Positions 36,001-45,100 of a stretch of 64,000 nucleotides of DNA are shown here, in pieces (the first letter of the stretch is position 1; each line of letters opens with the position of its first letter). The translations under genes were made by a program, and so were the position numbers. Source of the stretch: Spirosoma sp. 48-14 (GTDB lineage Bacteria > Bacteroidota > Bacteroidia > Cytophagales > Spirosomataceae); NCBI RefSeq assembly GCF_001898575.1, contig NZ_MKUD01000086.1, positions 87,613-151,612 of the forward strand, given 5' to 3'. A model generated the notes under the pieces. That model did not search any database. It worked only from the letters and a program-made list of their open reading frames with translations, and was not told the origin of the DNA.

Positions 36001-36717
36001 GGAATAACCCTGGCTGCCGAGCAACAGGCCGAAGCCGCTGCCCGGTTTATAGCCGGAGATATTTCGCAACCGTATCGGGGTAGTCTGGCTATCAGTATCC
36101 TGAAAATGGAAGGGCTGCATCTGTGTAGCATGGGGCTGACCGAAGTACCTGCTAATGCCGAAAACGAGTATGAAGAGATTGTGTTTATCGACAAGGCGAA
36201 ACGGTACTATAAAAAGTGCATTGTCCATCGCGATAAACTGGTAGGCGGCATTCTGGTGGGGGATAAAAATGAATTTGCGGAGTTCCGTGAACTGATTGCC
36301 AATGGCACTGAGCTATCCGAAAAACGGCTTCAACTGTTGCGGGCGAGCAAAAAAGTAGACCCCGTCGAAGGTAAGCTGGTGTGTTCCTGTAATACCGTTG
36401 GGCAGGGTAATCTGGAGCGGGCTATTCGGGCAGGCTACACGGACTTTCAGCAGCTTTGCCAGAAAACAGGTGCCGGAACAGGCTGCGGATCGTGCCGTCC
36501 CGAAGTGCGAAGTATTCTGGAAACAATGAGCGAAAGAGTGAAAGAGCGAAAGAGTGAAAGAGTGAAACCATCCGGTAGGCTCTTCGCTCTTTCATTCTTT
36601 CGCTCTTTCACTCTTTCACTCTTTAAAAATGCGCGACTATTATACTCTGAAAATCAATTTGCCCGCTGGTATCGTATCGCCAGCGTCGTTGCAAAATGTG
36701 TTGACGCTGGCTTATAA
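33028..36717 (+). CDS. Assimilatory nitrate reductase fused to FAD/NAD(P) oxidoreductase and BFD domain
   Basis: A 1229-residue cytosolic enzyme. Residues 1-55 bind a 4Fe-4S cluster (C5, C8, C12, C40). About 56-480 is the bis-MGD molybdopterin domain, with probable Mo ligand C134 in NSRLCMSS. About 580-700 is the molydopterin-binding cap (LTTGRIRDQWHTMTKTGR). A NirB-like FAD/NAD(P) oxidoreductase spans about 709-1040 (IIIIGAGSAGLGF, VGGGLLGLELA). A BFD-type 2Fe-2S domain spans about 1115-1165 (VCSCNTVGQG, TGCGSCRPEV). One chain thus carries NAD(P)H oxidation and nitrate reduction, functions split between NasA and NasB elsewhere. The last ~60 residues (after SILETM) are read from an inverted repeat and overlap the next gene by 89 bases. 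A short insertion near residue 538 looks like the same class of DNA. Confidence 0.93.
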   Translation: MQTTCCYCGVGCGVVVKQEPNGRLTVEGDKQHPSNRGMLCSKGMNLHYTVMDQSDRLLYPQMRFNRAMPMQRVSWDAALERTAAVFRTLIQKYGPDSVAFYVSGQCLTEEYYLVNKLIKGFIGSNNIDTNSRLCMSSAVVGYKLSLGEDSVPVCYDDIEEADVFLVEGANPAWCHPIIWRRIEAHKAANPNVKVICVDPRKTDTARSADLHLALRPGTDIVLNNAIGRLVIENGDIDIDFITNHADGFSAYREQVMQRTVEEAAELCGISSTQIQTVADWIGRSKGFLSLWTMGLNQSVVGVNKNLSLINLHLITGRIGKPGNGPFSLTGQPNAMGGRETGGLANVLPAHRDVTNAIHRAEVEAFWNSPVKIADKPGLTATEMFEALANDKLKAIWIINTNPMVSMPDVNTVEQALKKARFVVVQDVSNRADTVQFADVVLPAAAWLEKEGTMTNAERRIAYLLHVLDAPGEALPDSEIIWRFARKMGFTDAFAYKNVSEVYDEYAQLTANTNVDIAGVSHELLKQVRTVQWPYPAGSKEQGAGGTKRLFTDHQFYTANQRAQIHAVPDGNASEPTDSDFPLVLTTGRIRDQWHTMTKTGRVAKLNQHSPQPFLQIHPEDARVRGIQDGQLVEVRGRRGEVRVKAQLTEDVRQGLCFLPMHWGKVSAGAPGNSNLNRANNLTNALIDSRSKEPDFKFTAVEVALYRKATEKIIIIGAGSAGLGFINAYRTLTVDDEIHVFSKEIYPFYNRVLLPDYISGAQPWEQLVKLREDQFAEANIIVHKGVGIDHIDRKAKVVIDSNGVEHSYDKLVLGTGSSAFMPKGIPRLPGIFNMRSRLDADSLMPFLNQKDPHTVIVGGGLLGLELAASLRQIGVRVTVIQRAGRFMERQLDPLASELLYLELLDRGIDVYFNEEVQTFMGTGRVEGVQLNSGKRISCQAVVIAIGTVPSIDLAREAGLVCNRGVVVNDYLQTSDPDIFAAGEVAQWNGQMWGITLAAEQQAEAAARFIAGDISQPYRGSLAISILKMEGLHLCSMGLTEVPANAENEYEEIVFIDKAKRYYKKCIVHRDKLVGGILVGDKNEFAEFRELIANGTELSEKRLQLLRASKKVDPVEGKLVCSCNTVGQGNLERAIRAGYTDFQQLCQKTGAGTGCGSCRPEVRSILETMSERVKERKSERVKPSGRLFALSFFRSFTLSLFKNARLLYSENQFARWYRIASVVAKCVDAGL
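34633..34660 (+). repeat. In-frame repeat-like insertion within the nitrate reductase gene
   Basis: A 28-base G-rich word reading GGGGAGCAAGGAGCAAGGGG encodes AGSKEQGAG between the conserved QWPYP and GTKRLFT segments. It resembles the inverted-repeat arm at 7925-7951 (GCAGGGAGCAAGGAGCGGGG). It likely adds about 8 residues in a surface loop. Confidence 0.5.
36533..36616. repeat. Inverted repeat of 8-bp units (AAAGAGTG type), copy 1
   Basis: Left arm 36533-36564 and right arm 36585-36616 pair over 32 bp with two mismatches; each is four units of AAAGAGTG/AAAGAGCG or the complement, and one more unit follows to 36624. The left arm is translated as the tail of the nitrate reductase (ERVKERKSERVK) and the right arm ends just before the start of the next gene at 36629. 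The right arm is identical over 32 bases to the one at 50232-50263. Confidence 0.9.
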
Positions 36718-38083
36718 AGCTCATGTGCGAACGGTACGGTTTGGGGCACGTCAGCAACTGCTGATGACGGTGCATTATGAGGATATGCGTTTTCTGGAAA
36801 AAGACCTCAAACAACAGGCCATTGCTTATGAGGTTAACACGGAGCAGTTCCCGAACATTATCAGTTCCTATTGTGGCGAAGAGGTGTTTCGGACGGGAGT
36901 CTGGCTGCACGAAAGCGAATACCATACTGTACTGGACCAGTTCGACTACCAACCCCGGCTCAAGGTTAATCTGTCGGACTCGAATCAGAGTTTTACACCC
37001 TTTTTTACGGGTAACCTCAATTTTATTGCGTCGCCGGAGCCGCACTTCTGGTTTTTGTATGTACGACCGAAGCAATCCAATATCCTATTCCGCTGGCCAG
37101 AATTGATTTATACCAACGATATTGGCCGACTTGCCAAAGCTGTGGAAGAAGCGATGCTTGATCAGGGACACCGCGACGAGTCATCACTCTATCTGGCTGT
37201 TACCGACGGGCAATCATTTATTACGCAACGGGCTACGCAGGAGGTTGAGCTTCCCGAGTTTTCATTGCCGTATTATGAGGGATTCAACCGATATGGCCAG
37301 CGGTCGTGGCTAGGATTGTATCGGCGGGATGAAGCGTTTTCTATCCAGTTCCTGCTCGATGTTTGTGCTTTATGTTTGAAAACGCGCATTGGTGAATTAT
37401 GCGCTACGCCCTGGAAGTCGCTCATTATAAAGGGTATCGAGGAAAAAGATCGGGCTGCCTGGTCGTATGTACTGGGCAAGCATAATATCAATGTACGACA
37501 TGCTGCCAATGAACTGGCCTGGCAAACAGAGGACCATTCTGACGAAGGGACAGCCTTGAAAAAATACATCCTGGGCTATTTTGAAAAACAGGATACACGC
37601 ACCTTCGGGCTATGTTTTGGGATTCAGACCCGGCCAAAATCGGAGGTATTTGGCTCCGTACTGATTCGCCGACGGCCTCTATTCCAGATTGGACAATTGG
37701 CCTTATTCAGCCTGTACGACATTTATTATACCGAGAATTTTAACCCCAACAGCCGGGTATACCGTCGGTTCGAAAAAGGGCTCTTCAAAGTTCATCTGCC
37801 CAACCAGTTAAACCGCCTATGTCGAAAATTCAATACTGGACGATCGGAGGAAAAGCGGGAAATAGATCGTGTCGAAACCGAAAAGCCGGAACCGATCTCG
37901 CTAAATGAATATGTTGTTCATCAGTGCCCTCATTGCTTCACCACGTACGATGCTCAGTACGGTGATGAACGGCAGGGAATACCCGCTGGAACAACCTTCG
38001 ATAATCTCCCAGGCGATTATGTTTGTCCTACCTGCGATGCCCCAAAACGTGAGATGCGTGAGGTGGTACTGGAGCCTGTATAA
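36629..38083 (+). CDS. Nitrite/sulfite reductase-like protein with C-terminal rubredoxin domain
   Basis: A 484-residue protein. The first ~370 residues follow the two-lobed ferredoxin-like plan of nitrite/sulfite reductases (YYTLKINLPAGIVSPASLQN, RFGARQQLLMTVHYEDM, then a second lobe with ATPWKSLIIKGI). I cannot find the C-x5-C plus C-x3-C siroheme/4Fe-4S ligand set that is plain in the NirB of this window, so it is probably not catalytic. The C-terminus (about 430-476) is a rubredoxin with C433, C436, C466 and C469 (CPHC, CPTC, PGDYVCP). It likely carries electrons or acts as scaffold for the nitrate reductase upstream. The start ATG at 36629 follows the inverted-repeat arm by five bases. 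Confidence 0.85.
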   Translation: MRDYYTLKINLPAGIVSPASLQNVLTLAYKAHVRTVRFGARQQLLMTVHYEDMRFLEKDLKQQAIAYEVNTEQFPNIISSYCGEEVFRTGVWLHESEYHTVLDQFDYQPRLKVNLSDSNQSFTPFFTGNLNFIASPEPHFWFLYVRPKQSNILFRWPELIYTNDIGRLAKAVEEAMLDQGHRDESSLYLAVTDGQSFITQRATQEVELPEFSLPYYEGFNRYGQRSWLGLYRRDEAFSIQFLLDVCALCLKTRIGELCATPWKSLIIKGIEEKDRAAWSYVLGKHNINVRHAANELAWQTEDHSDEGTALKKYILGYFEKQDTRTFGLCFGIQTRPKSEVFGSVLIRRRPLFQIGQLALFSLYDIYYTENFNPNSRVYRRFEKGLFKVHLPNQLNRLCRKFNTGRSEEKREIDRVETEKPEPISLNEYVVHQCPHCFTTYDAQYGDERQGIPAGTTFDNLPGDYVCPTCDAPKREMREVVLEPV

Positions 38084-38200
38084 GTAGCAAAATTTTGCCT
38101 CCAGGGGTCTTTTGTCCGGCTTCGGCATCGGCCGTGCGGCTTCGTCAGCATGGTAAAAAATAACCTCACTAACCTGCTTGATTTAAAATGTTTATCCGTT

Positions 38201-38671
38201 ATGAAACCAGTCGCCGTAGTACCAACTTTCTTCGCATTTGAAAGCGATTTTGTCGATTCGCTTCGTTGCATTCCCATGATTGTCCGGTATAAACTCGATA
38301 CCTGCGGCATCAAACTAAAACTACCCGAATGGGTAAAGCTCACCGTTGACGAGAAAGCCCGGCTGGCCGAACAACCTTGTTATACTTCTGCCGAGATCGC
38401 GCAGTATCGACAGGATTTAATCGATCTGGTTCAACGTCGTTGCCACCATACCGTTAGCGAGTTGGGCGAGGTGAATCCAACCTGGGCATATCTGGGGGAA
38501 GTTCCAGACGAAGTACAGCTAAAAGCACAGGAATGGAAGTGTACACCTCTAACCCTCCAGCAATGGCTCCAACTCGATGTATTACAACGCTTTGCCCTAG
38601 TAAAGTTGAGCCGCTCAGGCCACGAAGGAGCGAATTTTCCGAGGGCAATACGGGAGTTTTTTATTGAGTGA
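38201..38671 (+). CDS. Nitrate reductase associated protein
   Basis: Small protein of 156 residues of the Nitr_red_assoc family, found next to assimilatory nitrate reductase genes and of unknown exact role, perhaps assembly or cofactor handling. Conserved stretches: TFFAFESDFVDSLRCIPMIVRYKLD, EWVKLTVDEKARL, GEVPDEVQLKAQEW and the end LSRSGHEGANFPRAIREF. I use the ATG at 38201, which puts the conserved FFAFE block close to the N-terminus; an upstream ATG at 38150 adds 17 residues without similarity. It ends the nitrate gene group on this strand, and a hairpin overlaps its stop codon. Confidence 0.9.
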   Translation: MKPVAVVPTFFAFESDFVDSLRCIPMIVRYKLDTCGIKLKLPEWVKLTVDEKARLAEQPCYTSAEIAQYRQDLIDLVQRRCHHTVSELGEVNPTWAYLGEVPDEVQLKAQEWKCTPLTLQQWLQLDVLQRFALVKLSRSGHEGANFPRAIREFFIE

Positions 38672-38739
38672 TTGAGTGGTTGAGTGATTGAAAAAGTATG
38701 CGTCAGCTTTTCACTCAATCACCAATCACTCAATAAAAA
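38658..38739. repeat. Inverted repeat over the stop of the nitrate reductase associated gene
   Basis: TTTTTATTGAGTGATTG at 38658-38674 is perfectly complementary to 38723-38739 (17 bp). The interior contains more TTGAGTGATTG units with bulges. It overlaps the stop codon at 38669-38671 and ends 16 bases before the next start, and may serve as the terminator of the nitrate operon. Confidence 0.8.
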
Positions 38740-38755
38740 TGCTTAGTATTAGCCT

Positions 38756-39148
38756 GTGGATCAGCAGGCACAGGAACTAAAACGACAAATCGAACGCATA
38801 CTGCATTGGGAGCCCTCGTCGCACTGGCGTCTGCGGGACTTCGTACACCTACGTGATCTCGTGTTCAGTCAGACTAATCACGAACTGAATGTCGACGATT
38901 TACAGGCGTTCTGGCAATTGTCGGAGATTCCGTCAAAAGCGTTTTTAGATACCCTCACACACTTTATTGAGTACGAAGGCTGGGATGATTTCTGCCACCG
39001 AAATCAGGTGAGTGAAATGGTTCCTGTCAGGCCCGATGCATTTCATGCCCGTAGTTGGGAAATTCCAACGCGGTGGATTATTATTATCTGCTGGTTATCA
39101 GCAATTGCTTCCATAATCGTTGCCATTTTGTTAATCAGGCATCGATAA
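38756..39148 (+). CDS. Small tail-anchored protein with helical N-terminal module
   Basis: A 130-residue protein starting at GTG 38756. Residues about 15-80 (HWRLRDFVHLRDLVFSQTNH, then LNVDDLQAFWQL, FLDTLTHFIEYEGWDDF) follow a helical module seen as the N-terminal domain of various Bacteroidota proteins (RDF...T...LS..TL..FWG....P...TLD.LA.F.GY..W.DF). Residues about 105-126 form one membrane segment (WIIIICWLSAIASIIVAILL) with a short basic tail. In larger relatives the module precedes receptor-like domains; here nothing follows the membrane anchor. The function is unknown and there is no evident link to the nitrate genes beyond position. Confidence 0.65.
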   Translation: MDQQAQELKRQIERILHWEPSSHWRLRDFVHLRDLVFSQTNHELNVDDLQAFWQLSEIPSKAFLDTLTHFIEYEGWDDFCHRNQVSEMVPVRPDAFHARSWEIPTRWIIIICWLSAIASIIVAILLIRHR

Positions 39149-39213
39149 ACGATTCAATCGCCTAACTCGTTATAGTTTAGTAATTAATTAACCCGCCTTC
39201 TACGGCCAACTAA

Positions 39214-42066
39214 ATGGTACGTTTTCCGATTTTACTTAACCTGCTATGTGGTGCATCGCTGGTCGTTGCTCAGCCTGCGCCAAAACCAAAAACCGTTACT
39301 AAACCAACAGAGTATCAGGCTGGTAGCCTTAACCTGAATAGCCCAATTCCGGTCGACCCAGCCGTGAAAGTGGGTAAGCTGCCCAATGGTCTGACGTATT
39401 ACATCCGTAAGAATGCCGAACCCAAAAACCGCGCTGAACTCCGGTTGGTGATTCGGGTGGGCTCGGTACTGGAAAATGATAACCAGCAGGGACTGGCCCA
39501 TTTCATGGAGCACATGGAATTCAACGGCACGAAGAATTTCCCCAAAAACGAACTGGTCAACTATCTGCAATCGGCTGGCGTTCGCTTTGGAGCCGACCTG
39601 AATGCCTATACAGGCTTCGACGAAACCGTTTACCAGCTTCCTGTTCCGACCGACTCCGCTAATGTATTCAACAAAGCTTTTCAGATTCTGGAAGACTGGG
39701 CGCACAACGCTACCATCGACCCAGCCGAAGTGAATAAAGAACGGGGCGTCGTGCTGGAAGAACGACGGCTCGGACGAGGAGCGGGTCAGCGGATGCGCGA
39801 CAAGTACTTTCCGGCGTTGCTCAATAACTCACAATACTCCAAACGACTGCCCATCGGTACAGAGCAAGTACTAACCACTTTCAAAACCGAAACCCTGCGG
39901 CAGTTCTACCATGACTGGTATCGCCCCGATCTGATGGCCGTTGTGGCCGTTGGTGATTTTGATGTGAAGCAGGTAGAAGGCATTATTCGGGAGAAGTTTG
40001 GCCGAATTCCAGCCGTTAAAAATCCAAAACCACGTACCGAGTACGACATCCCGTCGCACAAGGATACTAAAGTGGTTATCGTAACCGACCCCGAGCAACC
40101 TAATACGGTCATTCAGGTGATTTACAAACGTCCTGAAATCAAGGAGAAAACCCTGAACGATTTGCGGGAGAGCATTAAGCGTGGCCTGTTCAATACCATG
40201 CTCGGCAATCGGATTCAGGAATTAACCCAGCAGGCCAACCCGCCTTTTCTGGGAGGCTACAGTAACTATGGCGATTTTCTGGGTAATCTGGATGCGTTTA
40301 CCTCAATTGCTGTTGCCAAAGGGGGCAATGTGGAACAGGCCATCCGGGCTGTACTGAACGAAAACGCTCGTGTGAAGCAGTTCGGTTTTACGGCTACCGA
40401 ACTCGAACGGGCCAAACAGGAGTTCATGACCAGTGTGGAGCAGGCGTATAGCGAGCGGAACAAAACCCGTTCGTCCAGCTTTGTGAACGACTACGTGCAG
40501 AATTTCACGGAGAAAGAACCCTATACCAGCATCGAGTTTTATTATGACTTCCTGAAAAAGGAACAGCCGGGTATCAAATTAGCCGAAGTGAATGCGCTGG
40601 TCGATCAGTTTATCCACAACGACAACCGTGCCGTTATTGTAATGGCTCCTGAGAAAGAAAAAGACAAACTGCCTACCCAAGCGCAGATTCTAAGCTATAT
40701 CGACGATGCTGGTAAAGGGTTGACGGCTTATGAAGATAAAACGGTCGACAGCCCCTTGCTGGCGACCCAACCAACAGCTTCGCCGGTCGTGAACGAAAAG
40801 AAGATCAGCGATATTGGTGTAACCGAATGGACATTGAAAAACGGGGTGAAGGTGGTGTTGAAGCCTACCGACTTCAAAAACGACCAAATCCTGTTTTCGG
40901 CCAATAGCTTGGGTGGAACGTCTCTCTATGACCTCAAGGATTTTCAGTCGGCCCGGTTTTCCTCTACCCTGACGGCAATGGGGGGCACGGGCGCTTATAA
41001 CCAGATTCAACTGGGGAAATTTCTGGCGGGTAAACAGGTCAGCGTCTTTCCGTACGTGGGTGAGTTGAGCGAAGGCGTCAATGGCAGTGCGGCCCCGAAA
41101 GACCTGGAAACGGCTTTGCAGTTACTGTACAGCTATTTTACCCAGCCTCGCAAAGACCCTGACGTGGTAAAAGGCTTCCTGTCGAATCAACGCAGTGCGT
41201 TGCAGAATCAGATCAATACACCTACGCCACAAAAGGTATTTCAGGATACAGTATCGGTAACGCTGGGCGCTAACAATCCCCGTCGTCAGCCGCTGACACC
41301 TGATGATCTGGACAAAATTGATCTGGACCGGGCTTTGCAAATTTATCAGGAACGCTTTGCCAACGGGGACGACTTCCGGTTTTTCTTCGTCGGTAATTTT
41401 AAAGAGGAGCAAATAAAGCCATTGATCGAAAAATACCTGGGTGGACTACCCGCTTCCGATAAGCCTGAAAAATTCAATGATCTGGGTATTCGGATTCCGT
41501 CGGGGCAGATCAGCAAAACGGTGTATAAGGGCCTCGACCCAAAGGCATCGGTGCAACTGGTATACAGTGGCGATCTGACCTGGTCGACCGAAACAACCAC
41601 ACAGCTCGACGCGCTGGCCGAAGTACTGGAAATCAAATTAATTGAAAAGCTTCGGGAAGAAGAGAGTGGCGTTTATGGCGTGGGGGCCAGTGCCGCTTAT
41701 GCGAAATATCCAGTACCGCGCTATACATTCCGCATCAATTTCGGCTGCGCTCCCGAAAACGTCGAAAAGCTGATTGCCAAAACCCAGGAGCAAATCAATG
41801 ACTTAAAACAAAAAGGGGCTCTGCCTGCCGACATTGCCAAATTTAAAGCCGAAACTCGTCGCGAAACGGAAATTCAGTTGAAAGACAATCAATTCTGGCT
41901 CGGCTATTTGCAAAACCAGTATTACAACGGCGACGCCCCCGACGAAGTCCTGCACGAAAATGAACAGTTGGACAAAGTAACGGTGGAAAGTACAAAAGCT
42001 TCTGCCAATAAGTACCTGGGCCAAAACTTCATCCGGTTAGTATTGATGCCGGAAAAGAAGCAGTAA
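39214..42066 (+). CDS. M16 family zinc metallopeptidase
   Basis: Periplasmic or surface peptidase of 950 residues (pitrilysin/insulysin type) with a signal peptide (LLNLLCGASLVVAQ). The inverted zinc motif is HFMEH (H96, E99, H100) in GLAHFMEHMEFNGT, with the third ligand probably E176 in NKERGVVLEERR. The second half (about 535-945) repeats the fold without the zinc motif (EWTLKNGVKVVLKPTDFKND), as in full-length two-half M16 enzymes that close around peptide substrates. The length is normal for this double-domain form. A strong terminator follows. Confidence 0.95.
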   Translation: MVRFPILLNLLCGASLVVAQPAPKPKTVTKPTEYQAGSLNLNSPIPVDPAVKVGKLPNGLTYYIRKNAEPKNRAELRLVIRVGSVLENDNQQGLAHFMEHMEFNGTKNFPKNELVNYLQSAGVRFGADLNAYTGFDETVYQLPVPTDSANVFNKAFQILEDWAHNATIDPAEVNKERGVVLEERRLGRGAGQRMRDKYFPALLNNSQYSKRLPIGTEQVLTTFKTETLRQFYHDWYRPDLMAVVAVGDFDVKQVEGIIREKFGRIPAVKNPKPRTEYDIPSHKDTKVVIVTDPEQPNTVIQVIYKRPEIKEKTLNDLRESIKRGLFNTMLGNRIQELTQQANPPFLGGYSNYGDFLGNLDAFTSIAVAKGGNVEQAIRAVLNENARVKQFGFTATELERAKQEFMTSVEQAYSERNKTRSSSFVNDYVQNFTEKEPYTSIEFYYDFLKKEQPGIKLAEVNALVDQFIHNDNRAVIVMAPEKEKDKLPTQAQILSYIDDAGKGLTAYEDKTVDSPLLATQPTASPVVNEKKISDIGVTEWTLKNGVKVVLKPTDFKNDQILFSANSLGGTSLYDLKDFQSARFSSTLTAMGGTGAYNQIQLGKFLAGKQVSVFPYVGELSEGVNGSAAPKDLETALQLLYSYFTQPRKDPDVVKGFLSNQRSALQNQINTPTPQKVFQDTVSVTLGANNPRRQPLTPDDLDKIDLDRALQIYQERFANGDDFRFFFVGNFKEEQIKPLIEKYLGGLPASDKPEKFNDLGIRIPSGQISKTVYKGLDPKASVQLVYSGDLTWSTETTTQLDALAEVLEIKLIEKLREEESGVYGVGASAAYAKYPVPRYTFRINFGCAPENVEKLIAKTQEQINDLKQKGALPADIAKFKAETRRETEIQLKDNQFWLGYLQNQYYNGDAPDEVLHENEQLDKVTVESTKASANKYLGQNFIRLVLMPEKKQ

Positions 42067-42085
42067 TAAATTGTTAGATTGTACA

Positions 42086-42125
42086 AAAAAGATAAAGCCC
42101 GGTACGTACCGGGCTTTATCTTTTT
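42086..42125. terminator. Perfect 20-bp bidirectional terminator
   Basis: 42086-42105 and 42106-42125 form a perfect palindrome with the centre at GGTAC/GTACC, A-run on the left and T-run on the right. It separates the convergent M16 peptidase and VCBS lipoprotein genes. Confidence 0.92.
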
Positions 42126-42195
42126 CGTGGATTATTGCTGGTTGGAATATCGTTTACATGCCCTACAAAAACCCTTTTGCCAGGTAAGAGAGGGT

Positions 42196-45100
42196 TTATT
42201 TCACGATCTGCTCGCCCGGTAATAGCCAGACCCCCCGTGCCGATTGCCCGTAAAATGTATTGCCGAAAGGGATTTCCTGTCGACGGGTTTTGCCATTTTT
42301 CAGACGAAGGGATACCACAGTCGTTTTAGCATCGACGGGCGTAAACGTTTGTGGCTGTTGAACAGCAAACAGGCGTAATGGTCCACGGTTTTCAGTCGTT
42401 GCAATCCGGCAGTGGCCCTGCGCGTCAGGTAAACTCACCAAGGCTTTGGCGTTACCGGGAACATAAAAACCACTTCGGGCGATGGTTATCGGCTGAAAAC
42501 CGCCTTTACCGTCGCCTTTCAGGACGAGCCCATTGAAGGCATCCATCCGACCGGCTACCAGGTCGCTACCGTGTTCATTCCCGACCAGTACGGCATCCAG
42601 GTTTCCATCGCCATCAATGTCCTGAGCCAGCATACCAAAAACGGGGGCCGCCTGAGCCATGATCGGTAAGGGCTTAATCTCAAACTTGCCGTTGCCCTTG
42701 TTCTCAATATAGCTGGTTGATAAATAGGTGGCCGTAAGTTTTAGCGCCTGGCTGCGTTCGTCGTCAGTCAGGATCTGATTAATGGTTGCTTCGCCAAAAG
42801 GAGCGTATTTGAGGTAGCGTTTTTTGATTCCGATCATCTGCTTCACCATATCGTCCCAGCCAAAATAGGGGTATTCTTCATACTGGCCTTTGGCATTTTT
42901 GAAGTATACGGTTGGGAATGCGTCGTAAAAGCCATTGTTATCGAAGTCGCCCGCATAGATTCGAACAGGTCGTTCGGGAGTAGCGCGAAGCAGGTTGTTC
43001 TGCCCCAGATTTCCAGCCAGATAATCAATGTCGCCGTCGTTGTCGAAGTCGCCGGGTGTTAACGAGTTCCAGAAGCCTGATTTCTCGCTTAATCCACTGT
43101 TTTCGACGGGCGTAAGACGACCCTTTTCGTTATGGAGCATCAGTAAAGGTGCCCACTCTCCGGCTAATAGCAAATCAGCATAACCGTCATTGTCGTAGTC
43201 GGTCCAGAGTGCATCGCAGGTCAGGCTTTGCTTCGTAAGGGCCGGAGCCATCTGAGCAGTTGCGTCTGTAAAATGTGGTTTATCCTTGCTGCCTCCTTCG
43301 TTTCGTAATAGATAACTACGAACCCCCATCGGGTATTTGTACGGTTCGACGCGGCCACCGACAAACAGATCGAGATCGCCGTCTCGGTCAATATCAGCCG
43401 CTTTAACACATGAGCTATTCAGCCGAAAATTTGGTAAGGCCGTGGTAGACACCGTAAAATTTCCTTTGCCGTCGTTTACATACAGTCGATGGAGCAGGGC
43501 TTCGTCCAACTGATTTTGGCCAACTTCAGGGCTACCACTGGCTGCGTACAAATCGAGGTCGCCATCGCCATCGGCATCAAACAAAAGAATACCAGCGTCT
43601 TCCGATAGTTTGGCCGGAAACGATTTTCGGTCGAAATGACCGTTGGCTTGCTGAAGCAGCAAGTCGGTTGAGAATTTCGAGCTACCGCCCACTACCATAT
43701 CCATAAAGCCATCGCCATTTACATCGCCAACAGCCAAGGCAGGCCCATATTCGGTGAGCTTATGCAACAGAGTTTTCTGAAGATTGAAATCAATAATGTC
43801 GGTTTCCTCATGCCGGTAGGTGATGCCCAGTGCAGCTGTTACATCGTTCATCAAAGGGCTTGCAACCGGCTTTGGCTCCGTAACGGAGGTGCCGGGTTGG
43901 GCGTTGGCTGCTTTCAGAACCAATAGCTGATCGGCATTTACCGTTGGAATAATCTGCACCCGGCCACCGGGCCAGGTCACTTTCAGATTTTTGATCGTTT
44001 TCTCCTTACCTAGCCCAAAGTGAGCAATCGGATCTACGCTCGACAGGAAGCCTCGGTATAAGGTATGTTCGTAAAACTCTTTACGACCATCGGGCAATTC
44101 GTACTCAACCAGAGCGCCTAAACCCAGCCGGTTGGCCCCATCGCCCTCAAACTGAATGCGGAGGTAATGGGCGTTTTCGGGCTTACGGTCGTTGAGATTG
44201 TTCCGATAAACAAAGGCTTCGTCGTTGATATTGTTGATTACGTAATCGAGATCGCCATCGCCATCGAAATCAGCATAAGCAGCACCGTTCGAGAAACTGG
44301 GTTCAGTCATGCCCCATAGTTCGGTTACATTTTCGAAAGCTGGCGTTCCCGAACTGCCCCGATTGTGAAAGGCATAATTGCTGACTTTTACCTGCGGTAT
44401 TTTATCGGTCAGCTCTTTCCGCAACGCGTCGCTTAAGTAGGTGTTCACCGAACTATAATAGACGGTAAAGTCACGGTCGGTTACGTCGCGGGGAAAGCCG
44501 TTGGTTACGAGCAGATCACGATAACCGTCGTGGTCCAGATCGACCAGCAAGGGCGACCAGCTCCATTCGGTTTCGGCCACGCCCGCCAGCATACTGATCT
44601 CACTAAAAATCGGCATGTTGGCATGGGTTTTCGAGGTGTCGGTGGGTCGAACGCCCTGGTTCAGTTGGAGGGTATTTCGCGCGTACTGGTGTTCATAGCC
44701 TAATCGATCCCACTCCTGATAGGCAAAATAACTGCTTGGCCCCATCAGACTCTTCTTGCGAAGGTTATCTTCGGGCAGCATGTCCATGCATACAATGTCG
44801 GCCAGGCCATCGCCATTAATATCGGCCACGTCGTTGCCCATCGCCGACGAACTGGTGTGCTTAAAGGAGTCGTGAGCGCGGTTGGTAAACGTACCATCGT
44901 GATTGTTGATGTAGAGTACGTCGTTGCTCGCAAAGTCGTTGGTAACGTAAATATCTTTCCAACCATCGCGATTGATGTCACAGATATTTACACCCAGACC
45001 GAACCCTTCTGCAATGACACCCGCCTGTTTGGTAACATCGGTAAAGTAGGCGTGACCACGCTTAGTGTCGAAATCGTTGCGGTACAGTCGGTCGGTATTG

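Noticed and set aside
36533-36624. CRISPR-like tandem repeats
   Set aside because: The 8-bp units have no spacers, reverse direction in the middle to form one hairpin, and no cas genes are near.
33028-36717. Frameshift-made artificial fusion of the nitrate reductase and oxidoreductase
   Set aside because: The linker near residue 700 reads through without stop and both parts are complete in one frame; only the last ~60 residues look foreign.
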